A stretch of DNA of 64,000 nucleotides from Lepidodermella squamata (taxonomy: Eukaryota > Gastrotricha): assembly GCA_047495785.1 (NCBI GenBank), contig JBLDXI010000032.1, positions 3,720,001 through 3,784,000 on the forward strand. Direction: 5' to 3'. The stretch's first letter is position 1. Every line of letters begins with the position of its first letter. The notes under the pieces are model-generated. The model worked only from the letters and a program-made list of their open reading frames with translations, searched no databases and was not told the origin of the DNA. Of this stretch, positions 11,034 through 21,438 are shown piece after piece. A program made the translations under genes and the position numbers.

Positions 11034-12098
11034 ATGTTTGAAAAAATATTGTTGCTGACGTTTATCACCTTGCTGGGTCTACACGTCAATAATGTGCTGA
11101 AAATGATTGATTTCAGCAAAGAACGGCCGCCAAAAACCGATCTAAAATGCTACGTGGTATCTGGCATTGAACGCGGCTCCGAAGACATTCACGTGATTCG
11201 GGAGAAAAACGTTGCTATCGTTACGTCAGGTGTAATGCCAACCGACAAAGGCAACGTTTATCTGGTGAAACTCGACTATTCAGCCCCGCTTAAGCCAGTT
11301 CCATTCGTTTTTGAGGGCGCCGGTTTCAACAAAGAGCTGAGCCACCCTCATGGAATTTACGTCCACCGGTCGACCGTTGATCCATCGATCTATCAGCTTT
11401 ACTTAATAAACCACGAAGAAGGCGGTGATTCGGTCGATATTTTCGAAATTGATTTCGAAAACGTGCGATTGAAGCTGATCAAACGGGTTACTGATGAGGC
11501 TTTCGTATTTATAAATGATTTGATTGTTATCGACGATTTTGTATTCTACGCGACATCTACCTATCACTCGATGAACACATTTACTGTTACTGTGCAATTT
11601 CTTCTCATGATTCCTGGTGGTAATGTCGTTTTTTACGACGGGAAGTCAGTCCAGAGAGTAGTCAAACAACTGTTTCTACCTAACGGAATTGCTGCATCTC
11701 CTGACAAGAAGACTATCTATGTTGCTCTTTTCGGCTCGAAGGCGGTCGCAACCTACCGAAGGAATGACGATAACTCGGTCGAGTTCATCAAGCAGTACGA
11801 AACAGACTTCGCTGTCGACAATATCAACTACATTGACGAAACTGGTGAGCTGTGGCTAGCTGGGCCGTACATTCTCAAAGAATCAGTCAACCGTATAGCC
11901 GCGGGTCAGGACTGCCCAGTTTCTACCAGTTTGAAGAAATTCAAGGTTAACCCGGATGGCTCGTTGGGAAATCTTACCACAGAGGTCATCGATGATGGAG
12001 TTCTTATCAACGGTGCTTCCAGCGTTGTTCCACACAAAGACAAGCTCCTGATTGGTACTGTCGACGACAGGATGATTGTCTGCGATTACAAAGCTTAA
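11034..12098 (+). CDS. Paraoxonase/arylesterase-like protein (PON/MEC-6/POML type)
   Basis: One exon, 354 residues, the usual PON length. The uncleaved-looking hydrophobic N-terminus (about residues 4-18) resembles the PON/MEC-6 membrane anchor. Motifs of the six-bladed propeller are present in order: SEDIHV (Glu and Asp calcium ligands), HPHGI (holding the PON catalytic His), FINDL (Asn ligand), LPNGIAASPD (Asn ligand) and VDNINYIDETGELW (Asp-Asn ligands). All six calcium-coordinating positions therefore look conserved. Known relatives are calcium-dependent lactonases/arylesterases or, in nematodes, ER chaperone-like proteins for membrane channels. It sits inside the SDR array on the same strand, which fits lipid or xenobiotic metabolism, but a chaperone role is equally possible. 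Confidence 0.87.
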   Translation: MFEKILLLTFITLLGLHVNNVLKMIDFSKERPPKTDLKCYVVSGIERGSEDIHVIREKNVAIVTSGVMPTDKGNVYLVKLDYSAPLKPVPFVFEGAGFNKELSHPHGIYVHRSTVDPSIYQLYLINHEEGGDSVDIFEIDFENVRLKLIKRVTDEAFVFINDLIVIDDFVFYATSTYHSMNTFTVTVQFLLMIPGGNVVFYDGKSVQRVVKQLFLPNGIAASPDKKTIYVALFGSKAVATYRRNDDNSVEFIKQYETDFAVDNINYIDETGELWLAGPYILKESVNRIAAGQDCPVSTSLKKFKVNPDGSLGNLTTEVIDDGVLINGASSVVPHKDKLLIGTVDDRMIVCDYKA

Positions 12099-12208
12099 AA
12101 TTTACGCATGCTATTCATTTCTGGCTGTGATAATTATGGCGCCTTGATTGTTCGTGATTTTGAAAAAATTGCAATAATTATTGGATCTAGATTTTTAACT
12201 GAAATACG

Positions 12209-13251
12209 ATGTTTTGTTGCGGGCTTACTTTGCTGTCTTTGGGACTGCTCTCTGCTTTGGTTTATTTCGTATTTTTCAAAAAGGCGAAATCCGTGTTGTT
12301 GCCGGCTACTGGGAAAGCTGTGCTTGTAACTGGTTGTGATACTCCTCTCGGCTTCGGAACCGCCGTCGCTCGTCGCCTTCACGACATGGGCTACGTCGTT
12401 TTCGCCGGCTGTCTCGACGCTGAAACATCGCGAGAAACTATTCATGGCGATAAAAAAGACTCGTCAACTTTCCACGTCATTCAACTTGACATTACGAAAC
12501 AAGACCAAGTTGATCAAGCCTTGGTTGTAGTCGAAAAGTGGTTGACGGAGAACCCATCATTCAGTGAGTTTATCATTCCGATTTTTTCCTTGTCTATGTT
12601 ATTTTTTCAGAGCTATTCGGCTTGGTGAATAACGCTGGAATCGCGACTTGGGCGCCGTTAGAATGGATGCAAACTGAGACGTTCATTAAACAGTTCGACG
12701 TCAACGTTTTCGGCGCGGCTCGTGTTACCAAAGCCTTCGCGCCTCTTCTTCGCAGAGGTAGCAAGGGTGGTCGAATTGTAAATGTAGCCTCAATTGCCGG
12801 CGAGCTGCCTTTGTTCAGCGGCGCAGCGTACTGCGCATCAAAATCGGCTGTTGTTTCTCTAACTGACGTTTTAGCCATTGAAATGGCGCGGTTTGGCATT
12901 CACGTCTCATGCGTTTGCCCCGACTTTTTCCGAACAAATATGCTGGCCGATGCTTCTAAACACGTGTCGGCTGTGCAGCGTGACGTGGCCACAGCTCAAT
13001 CTGAAGCTTTTGAAGCTTATGGAGGGCAGGCTCAAGTTGACAGAATGTTCAACAAAATTTCCAACGTAGTGCCTAGCATTGCGAAAACTGATATTTCCCC
13101 GGTGGTCGACAGCATTTTGGATGGCATTTGCGGCTCGAATCCGCAGCCTCGCTATCGACCGATAAATTTTGCTCTGCTCATCGGCCTGCTGATTTATCGT
13201 CTTTCTCCAGCTCGCTGGCGGGTTATCAAAGCTAATGAGCAAAAAATCTAA
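12209..13251 (+). CDS. SDR9C-type short-chain dehydrogenase, array copy 7
   Basis: Exons 12209-12563 and 12611-13251, 47 bp phase-1 intron; 331 residues. The N-terminus is a short direct TM segment (LLSLGLLSALVYFVFF), unlike copies 1 and 3-6, which have a helix before it. Glycine loop TGCDTPLGFG (insertion type); NNAG, NVASIAG and the catalytic YCASK are intact. Copies 7, 8 and 9 share this N-terminal form and form the second sub-block of the array, after the paraoxonase gene. Confidence 0.92.
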
Positions 13252-13385
13252 TCTTTCACGAGCATGGTGATAACTTATACTATTTTTGAGTTGGCTTAAT
13301 TATTCTATTTTGAAATTTGAATTTCCCTAAATGTTATTGCTTGCTAATTTTTCAATTTCTTGTAATTATAGGCTCTTAATTTTTA

Positions 13386-14445
13386 ATGATGGTTATCGTT
13401 TATTTTGTCTTGGTCGCAATCTTAGCGGTTATTGGCTACCATTTCAAAAATAAGAGTCATCAGCTAAGTCCGGCCGGTAAGGCTGTCCTCGTTACCGGCT
13501 GTGATACTCCGCTTGGATTTGGAACTGCTGTGGCCCGTCGCCTTAATGATATGGACTATGTGGTTTTCGCAGGCTGTTTAGACGCGAAAAAGGCCATTGA
13601 AGGCGTTCATTCCGACAAGAAAGGCTCTACAACTTTCCAAGTTATCCAACTCGATGTGACAAAACAAAATCAAGTGGATGAGGCAGCTGATCTAGTTGAA
13701 AAATGGCTGGTCGATAACCCAGGATTTCGTATGAGCTTCTAGATTCAATTTTTGGTTAATATTTGAATTCCTCATTTTTTCAGGCCTATTTGGGCTAGTG
13801 AATAACGCTGGAATCGGTGCATTCACACCTTTCGAATGGATGACTATTGATGGTTTTACCAAAATTATCGATGTGAATTTAATTGGCATGGCTCGAGTCA
13901 CGAAAGCCTTTGCGCCGCTGATTCGAAAGGGCGGCTATGGCGGCCGCATTGTCAACATTGCATCGGCTGCCGGGGAACTTCAGTCATTCGGCGCTAGCGC
14001 TTATTCTTCATCAAAAGCTAGTGTCATTGCTTTTACAGAATGCCTCGCCATGGAAATGGCTGCATTCGGCATTCACGTATCCAGTGTTTGCCCTAGCTTT
14101 TATCTCACCGGAATGATTGCGGATGTCAAAGGGCGCATTGAAATGATCGATAAAACCGTGTCGGAACTTGATAGCGATGTGTTTGAAGCTTATGGCGGGC
14201 AAGCTCGAGTTGATCAACTGAAGCGGCGCATCACGAAGCATATTCCGAAAATCACGCAAACTGATCTCAGCCCCGTTGTCACTGCTGTGTTAGACGGCAT
14301 TGGAGGGTCGAAAGCTAAAGCTCGATACAGGCCTATAAATTTCTCAACTCGTGTAGCGCTGTGGATATCATGGTTCTCCATAGATTTATATCGCCGAAAT
14401 CGCGTCAACATTTCGAAGCTGGAACCAACTTCGAATCTATGTTGA
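13386..14445 (+). CDS. SDR9C-type short-chain dehydrogenase, array copy 8
   Basis: Exons 13386-13728 and 13784-14445, 55 bp phase-1 intron; 334 residues. Short N-terminal TM anchor, glycine loop TGCDTPLGFG (insertion type), NNAG, NIASAAG and catalytic YSSSK. The substrate-loop motif after the active site is CPSFYLTG rather than the CPDFYRTN of its neighbours, so substrate choice may differ. Confidence 0.92.
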
Positions 14446-14515
14446 TCAAGTCTTTTTGTACCTCTGTCGTAACTTATTGTCTTCGATTTTCGTATTAAAT
14501 AGATTTTAATGTAAG

Positions 14516-15653
14516 ATGATCTGTTTATGCCTGGTTTTAGCTGGCGTTGCTCTGGCTGTGGGTGCTGCGTGGTACTTGTTGAAGCCAAAAAGCCACCAGA
14601 TATCTCCGGCCGGGAAAGCTGTGTTGATTACCGGTTGTGACACGCCGCTCGGGTTCGGAACTGCTGTTGCCCGCCGCCTTAATGATATGGGCTACGTGGT
14701 TTTCGCGGGTTGCCTTGATGCTAAAACAGCAACAGAGACTGTTCACAGTGATAGGAAAGGATCGCCAACTTTTCACGTGATTCAGTTGGATGTCACCAAC
14801 CAGGCTCAAGTTGACGCAGCTGCAGCTGAAGTTGGGAAATGGCTCGAAAAAAATCCCGAGCATCGTACGTAACTTGAAAAAAATTCAGCCAAATTTTTGG
14901 AAATCAATCAATTTTTGGTAAAATTATAATTGATTTATTGATACTACAGGCTTGTTTGGACTCGTCAACAATGCTGGTATCGGATTATCATCTGTAATCG
15001 AATGGACTTCAATTGAAAGCCTTACTAAGGTATTTGACGTCAATACATTCAGCATTGTTCGAGTTTCGAAGGCTTTTCTGCCTCTGATCCGCAAAGGCGG
15101 GCATGGCGGCCGCGTTGTTAACATTGCTTCGGCCGCTGGTGAATTGCCGAGCCATTCCGGGTCGGCTTATTGCGGATCGAAGGCAGCTGCTATTTCGATT
15201 AGTGATGTTCTAGCGATTGAGCTGATGGAATTTGGAATTCACGTTTCTGTTGTTTGCCCGGATTTTTTCCGTACTAACATTGTTACTGATAGCGAGAAAC
15301 ATATTGCAGCTGTCGAACGGGAAGTGGCCAACGTTCGCCCTGATGTGTTTGAAGCATACGGTGGAAAAGCTCGTATTGAAGTAGCTACTAAAACTATTAC
15401 AAAGGTATTTCTTATTCAAGTTGTTGCTGGAACATTTTGATAAGTTGCGAGTATATAGGGTATGCCTAAATGGGCGAAGCCTGATCTCACCCCAGTTTTG
15501 GATTGCATTATCGACGGCATCGGCGGATCGAACCCTCAGATTCGCTATCGCCCTATCGGAAATTCCACTCGACTAGCGCTTTGGATGTATGGTTTCCTGC
15601 CAAGCCAGTGGAGGGATGACCGCGCAAATGCTGCCAAGATTAGAAATCGCTGA
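14516..15653 (+). CDS. SDR9C-type short-chain dehydrogenase, array copy 9
   Basis: Three exons: 14516-14864, 14950-15404 and 15459-15653; 332 residues. Intron 1 (85 bp, phase 1) is at the shared family position. Intron 2 (54 bp, phase 0), before the conserved PKWAKPDLTPV segment, is unique in the array and looks like a gain. Short TM anchor, glycine loop TGCDTPLGFG, NNAG, NIASAAG and catalytic YCGSK are intact. Confidence 0.91.
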
Positions 15654-15770
15654 GAAAACTGAGAAAGGAAAACTAATTTTTGATGGCTACAAAATATTGA
15701 AATCAAATTATTGATGCTGTGAGCAAATTAAAAAACTATTTTCCGTCAGCTGAATATAGATTTTTATAAG

Positions 15771-16886
15771 ATGGATAAAATTCAGTCTGTAACGACTATT
15801 TGCAAGGAATTTGTCAAATCTACTCCGCCAAAGTATTTAGCAGTTGCCGGAACAGTGGGCGCGACGAGTTTGCTCTACTTGTATCGGTCCTATAAAAATT
15901 CCGGCAATCTGCCATCCGCCGGGAAAGCTGTTTTCATCACCGGATGTGATACCGGGTTTGGCCAAGCAGCAGCTTTTGAATTTCATCGCTTAGGCTACGT
16001 CGTATTTGCTGGTTGCTTGGACGGTAAAACAGCTCGTGACACAATTTTTGGTGATTTGGTTAACGAAGGCGCTGAGTTTCACGTTTTGCAGCTGGATGTC
16101 ACAAACCAGGAACAAATCGACTCGGCGACTCGTTTTGTTGAAAAATGGCTTAAAGCTAACCCAAAAATTCGTAAGTCATGTTAGCTTGAAAAATAATTTC
16201 AAAGCTCAGATTTTATAAGATTTTATAAGCTCAGATTCTTTCCCTTACAATTAGGCTTATGGGCTGTGGTAAATAATGCTGGTATTTTGTCCTTCGGTCC
16301 TCTTGAATTTGTGTCCATGAAAACGTATGAACGCGTTATGAACGTGAATTTTTTCGGCGCTGTTCGAGTTTGCAAAGCCATTTTGCCGCTAATAAAGCGC
16401 GGCCAACCCGCTGAGGGTCGGGTTGTTTTTCTGGCCAGCATTGGCGGACTGCTGCCTTGCCCGTTGTGGTCAACATATGGCGCTTCGAAATCGGCGATTT
16501 TATTCTTGGCCGATACGTTGACAATGGAACTGAGCCGTTTTGGCATCAAAGTTTCGGCAGTTTTGCCAGACTTTTACGAAACCAACATTATGGCGCCAGC
16601 TCAATCGCTGGCTGCGTTGAACCGTGAAATCGATCAGACTAACAAAGCAACACTTGAATCCTACGGCGAGGAATATATTGACAGAATGCGGCGATTTTTA
16701 ACCGAAGTCTCACCGCCTCGTGCTAAGAAGGACTTGAGCCCGGTGGTTAATGATATTGTGCACGCAGTGGCTGCAAAATCGCCTAAACGACGCTACTTCC
16801 CGATGGAAATTCCTACCAAAATCGTCACTCTGATTTGGGAGTTTGCACCTCACTTTTTCCTCAACATCATGACCAACGCTATCTGA
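15771..16886 (+). CDS. SDR9C-type short-chain dehydrogenase, array copy 10
   Basis: Exons 15771-16170 and 16255-16886, 84 bp phase-1 intron at the common position; 343 residues. The glycine loop is the canonical TGCDTGFG without the two-residue insertion, so it looks like the link between the insertion-type copies and copies 11-13. N-terminal TM-like segment, WAVVNNAG, FLASIGG and catalytic YGASK are present. The intron carries a short direct duplication of a TTTATAAG-type sequence. Confidence 0.92.
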
Positions 16887-17014
16887 AGCATTTAACTATG
16901 AATCTTGAATTGCCAGAATGATGATATTTTTTTTACCTATATCTGATATCTAACACGAGTTTATGAAGTAAAAATAATGGTACATTTTGAATATTTATAG
17001 TTGTTACATACAAG

Positions 17015-18075
17015 ATGACTGTGGTTATTTATCCCGGCCAAGCTTATGCGCTCACTCAGGGTGATATTCTCGTATACCTGGCAATCTCAGTTTTGACTTT
17101 CCTATCACTTCGAATTATTTGGCGTCGGCTAATTGGTCGCAAAATGGAATCGCCGCAGGGAAAAATTGTAATCGTAACAGGTTTGAACAACCAAAACACA
17201 ACAAATTGATTATTTAGGCGGATTTTCTCATAGGTTGCGATGCAGGATTTGGGAAAGCGGCGGCCTTGAAGTTGGCTGAAGACGGTTACACTGTATTTGC
17301 TGGTTGTCTGAAAGCTTCATTGGCTGATTTTGAGGAAAGCGAGAATCTACAAATCATTCAAATGGATGTGACAAATCAGCATCAAATCGCAGAGGCGGTC
17401 AAAACTGTCTCCGATTTCATCGCCGAAAACCCGAAATCTCGGACCCTACATGCTGTTGTAGCAAATGCTGGCATCGCAAAGGGTGGCTATACTGAATTTG
17501 TTCCGATGGAAGCGTTCGAACAAATGTTCAACGTCAATTTTCTCGGGGTCGTTCGAGTTTTCAAAAGTTTCTTACCATTGCTACGAGGTTCGAAAAACCC
17601 TCGCCTTGTCACAATGGCATCGCTATCTGCTCATTTACCGAGCCCTGGCATGTCTGGATACTGCGCTACTAAGAGTGCAGTCATGGCATTTGCTGATTGC
17701 CTGCGTTTTGAAGTTGAGCGATTCAACGCTACTGTCTCGTTGATTTTCCCAGATTTTTACGCCACCGACATGGTCGTAAATGTCGAACGTAATATCGAGG
17801 TTTTGAACGAAATGTTGTCGCACGTTGATCGCAATATTTTTGAACTGTATGGTGGCGAGGTGTATGCGGAGAAGGCCCGCGCCAACATGGCTCGTCTGCC
17901 GTCTCTAGCTCGGAAGGACCTGGCGCCTGTTATCAACGACATCCGCCACGCTGTCGGCAGCAAATACCCGCGAAAGCGCTACTTCCCTATCGCGTTATCT
18001 ACCAGAACTTTAATGGCGATAAAATCTGTTTTCCCAGCGCTGTCTGAATTTATTATTAAGCAAATCGACAAGTGA
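17015..18075 (+). CDS. SDR9C-type short-chain dehydrogenase, array copy 11
   Basis: Exons 17015-17180 and 17234-18075, 53 bp intron; 335 residues. The intron is phase 1 inside the glycine motif, splitting the Gly codon of TG-CDAGFG, a different position from copies 1-3 and 5-10. Canonical loop length. The NNAG motif is VANAG, which drops the first Asn of the pair. Catalytic YCATK and TMASLSA are intact. An N-terminal TM is at about residues 18-38. Confidence 0.92.
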
Positions 18076-18586
18076 TAAATGTTATTCTGTAGTATGGGTT
18101 CTCTTGGCCAGAAAATTCGCCTCTTTTAGCTGATTTTCCACTGGAAAAAATTGCAGGGAAAATATTTGGATAAGATCCATTTCCTCTCGATGATATTTTT
18201 AAAATGGTGGAACTTCGCTTGCTCTTAAAAAAATTATTAGCGCTGATGTGACCTTGGGCGAATGAACCATATAGTCCCTTGTTCACGTCAGATGTTTCAT
18301 TCCATGGTGCATCACACGCGGCCAAGTTGCTCTCGTTCGACTCCTTATTTGTCCCTACTACCATTGTCCAGGTTTGTCCCCTACTACCAGCTTTGTCGGT
18401 TTTGGGGGGATTTTATCAGTCTATTGAGGATATTTCAGTTATGTCTTTGTTTCCGGCCAAGTCAGCTCATGCCACTAGTGAAATCTCAGAAGAATGATCT
18501 TATAATAAGGAGGTGCTCAAGAGGCTGCGAAAGCACATGTATTTAGAAATATCTTAACATTTTCTAGGTTTAAGTTTTGTTTTGAA
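18076..18586. other. Spacer between SDR copies 11 and 12
   Basis: About 510 bp, the widest gap in the array. It holds a short direct repeat (TTTGTCCC-CTACTACCA, twice, near 18348-18390). Two overlapping ORFs of 72-94 codons show no family features. No gene is claimed. Confidence 0.45.
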
Positions 18587-19656
18587 ATGAGCCTGGAAGC
18601 AATCCCAGGCCACATTTACGCGTTCTTGTTCCAAGATTTCGTCCTATGCGTCATCTTCACCGTATTTTCTATCCTTATCTTTCAAAAGCTTTTCCGCAAA
18701 ATTGCTGGGCAATTTTTTCTACCAACTGAAGGAAAAGTTGTCGTAATCTCAGGTAAATTTGTCCTTTTTATGCGTACCTAGAATGTTTTAAATTAATTGT
18801 TATAGGCTGCGATTCTGGCTTCGGAAAAGCCGCCGCCTTAAAATTAGCCGATGAAGGTTACGTCGTTTTCGCGGGCTGCCTGAAAGCCAAAGAAGCGCCA
18901 TTCTCAGAAAGCGAAAATTTGAAACCGATTCAAATGGATGTCACGAGTGCCAAGGAAATTGAACTGGCTGTAACTGCTGTTAACGAATATCTCGAATCGC
19001 ACAAATCTCACAGCCTTACAGGCGTTGTCGCTAACGCCGGCATAGCACCGTCCACCTACGCCGAAATCATGCCAATGTCCGCCTTCGAAGCAACCATGAA
19101 CGTTAACGTCCTTGGGGTTGTTCGAATGTTCAAAGCCTTCCTTCCAGTCATGAGACGCAACGGGAAAGTGACCGACGGTAGGCTGGTTGTTATGGCGTCG
19201 ATGGCAGCCTATATGCCTAGCCCTAGCTTGTCAGCATATTGCGCATCGAAATTCGGCGTCGCGGCTTTCGCCGATTGTTTGCGTTTTGAGGTGGAGCGCT
19301 TTGGTATTTCAGTTTCGATAATTTGCCCGGATTTTTATCAAACCGACATGGTTATGGCTCCGACCAACGCAGCGGAGAAAATGTTTAAGGAGGCTGATGA
19401 TGATGTTGTAGCTGTTTATGGTGGTCGCGATTACCTGATCAAGAGAGATGAGAAAATGAAGAGTCGACTGCCGTTGGTAGCCCGTAAGGACATTTCGCCT
19501 GTTATCAACTGCATTCGCCACGCTCTCGGCAGTCCCTATCCTAAACACCGCTATCGGCCGGTCCAGCTTAATATGAGCGTTTTGTTTTGGACTTACAAGG
19601 TCTTCCCCGGGGTTCAGGAGTTCTTGATGCGAATGTATGAAAAATTGGAAGGCTGA
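18587..19656 (+). CDS. SDR9C-type short-chain dehydrogenase, array copy 12
   Basis: Exons 18587-18752 and 18806-19656, 53 bp intron in the same glycine-motif position as copy 11; 338 residues. The pair is clearly a sub-family. TM-like N-terminus (about residues 18-33), glycine loop SGCDSGFG in which Thr of TG is replaced by Ser, VANAG, VMASMAA and catalytic YCASK. Confidence 0.92.
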
Positions 19657-19788
19657 AAATCTGCTAAATTATTTATGCTGTGATGAGTAATATTTCCCAA
19701 CTTTTTCTCGGCTAGGAGTGAAAGCAAGATATCATACTAATTTTTTCTCGATTTAGGTCTTTTATAGTTAATTTTTGTATTTGATAAA

Positions 19789-21123
19789 ATGACTATTTTT
19801 CGACGCATGTTGAATTCATTTGGCATGTACATTGCCTTCGCTCCTCTGGTCTACTTTGCCCTGAGTTTGCTTCTCGCATCTGTTGTCAAGGCCGTTGCGG
19901 CCTTCGCGTTCCTATTCGCCGTCGCTTACTACCTTCAAAACTCGATTTACCTGAAGCGAGTGAAGACTGCCGGAAAAGCCGTTTTGTTGACAGGCTGCGA
20001 TACCGGTTTCGGCAACTTGGCCGCGCATCGACTCGCCGAATGTGGCATGATTGTTTTCGCCGGTTGTCTCGACGCCAAAAAAGCCGAGGAACAACTGCAG
20101 TTCAAAGCAAGCGAAAATGCTAAGAACAAGAGTGGTAAAATTATTCCGGTTCAAATGGATGTTACGAAGGACGATCAAGTTATGGCAGCACGTGACTTCC
20201 TCGAAACAACCCTCGAACAGCTTCAAGCCAGTAAATCTAAAGAAATTTGATTAGTTGAACATAAATTAGAATAATTTTTCGTAGAATTGTGGGCGGTTGT
20301 GAATAATGCTGGGCTTGGCCTTGGTTGCGAAGCTGAGTTGACGAGCATGGAAACGGCGAAGAAAATATTCGAGGTCAATTATTTCGGCGTTGTTCGAGTT
20401 ACGAATGCCTTCATTCCAGTACTACGTAACGCAAAAGGCTCTCGAGTCGTTAATATGGCCAGCATTTTGTGTAAGTATTTAAACTTTAAAATAAGAAATA
20501 ATGAATATTTATATTGCGAATGTCTTGTTTAGCATTTAGTGGCCTTCCAACGTCTGGGGTTTATTCCGGGTCAAAAGCAGCTGTTTTGAAATGGTCTGAA
20601 TCCCTGCGATTGGAAATGATCAAATTTGACATTCAAGTGGTTTGCATCTGCCCGGATTTTTACAAAACACCTATGACGAGCAACGATATAATGGTCGCAG
20701 GGTATAGCAACTCCATTGGAATAAAATTCCGCCTTAATAAATTTATATTCAAGTTTTGATGCTGAGTTGAAACGTTTGCCAGCTCGAGTGCGGGAGGCGT
20801 ACGGCGAGGAATATTTGGATAACCAGCGAGAGATGATTCGGAACAAGGACAAAATAACGATGAGCAGCCCTGATCTCAACCCGGTTTTAAACGCTATTTG
20901 CAACTCTGTGTTGTTCTACCGTCCGAAACCTGTCAACAAGCCGATCTCTTGGTTCTCGGTTCTTACAGAATGGTTCCTTCATTGCCCATTCACGCCGCAA
21001 ATCGTGAGCGACTGGGTTCAAATGACCCTATCCGAGCAGGATAAAGTCCCGCTCGCTTGGTCTATAAAACACCCGGATAGCGACCAGGAAGGCGGACAGC
21101 CTCATGGCCATAGCCATCATTGA
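19789..21123 (+). CDS. SDR9C-type short-chain dehydrogenase, array copy 13, 4 exons
   Basis: Exons 19789-20230, 20285-20470, 20533-20701 and 20754-21123 keep frame and give 388 residues, the longest copy. Two hydrophobic stretches lie near the N-terminus (about residues 14-55), so it may have two membrane passes. The glycine loop is canonical TGCDTGFG; NNAG, NMASIL and catalytic YSGSK are present. Intron 1 is at the position shared with copies 1-10; introns 2 and 3 are unique. The C-terminus extends past the family end into a Gly/His-rich tail (EGGQPHGHSHH). An AATAAA lies at 21152, 29 bp after the stop. It ends convergently with the receptor gene on the other strand. Confidence 0.89.
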
Positions 21124-21151
21124 CAATGAAAAACATTGATAAAAATCCCAG

Positions 21152-21157
21152 AATAAA
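21152..21157 (+). terminator. Polyadenylation signal AATAAA after SDR copy 13
   Basis: Canonical hexamer 29 bp after the stop codon at 21123, in an A-rich context. Confidence 0.55.
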
Positions 21158-21438
21158 ATAAAAACTTCGAAAATTCCTTGTTATGTTTGAGAAGTCCCAT
21201 TCGTTGAATGGATGGGCCGGGACCATATGTCCCGAATGAGCGCTCTTAGTGGTCGCGTCTTTTGAGTTGGACAGTACTTTTCACTTTTCGACGGTCGGCC
21301 AGGGTGTGGATCGAACTCGTTCCCAGCGACATGTGTCATATCGCTACCCTTAACACCTTTTTGCAATATGTCGAGTCGATTTTACTTTATCGCACAGTCA
21401 GAAAGCCAAGTTTGGAGACAAAATACTGCCCAGACATT

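Noticed and set aside
21300-21366. tRNA gene on the minus strand
   Set aside because: A GTTCGATCC B-box-like sequence follows a weak A-box-like AGGGTAGCGATATG, but no cloverleaf can be drawn.
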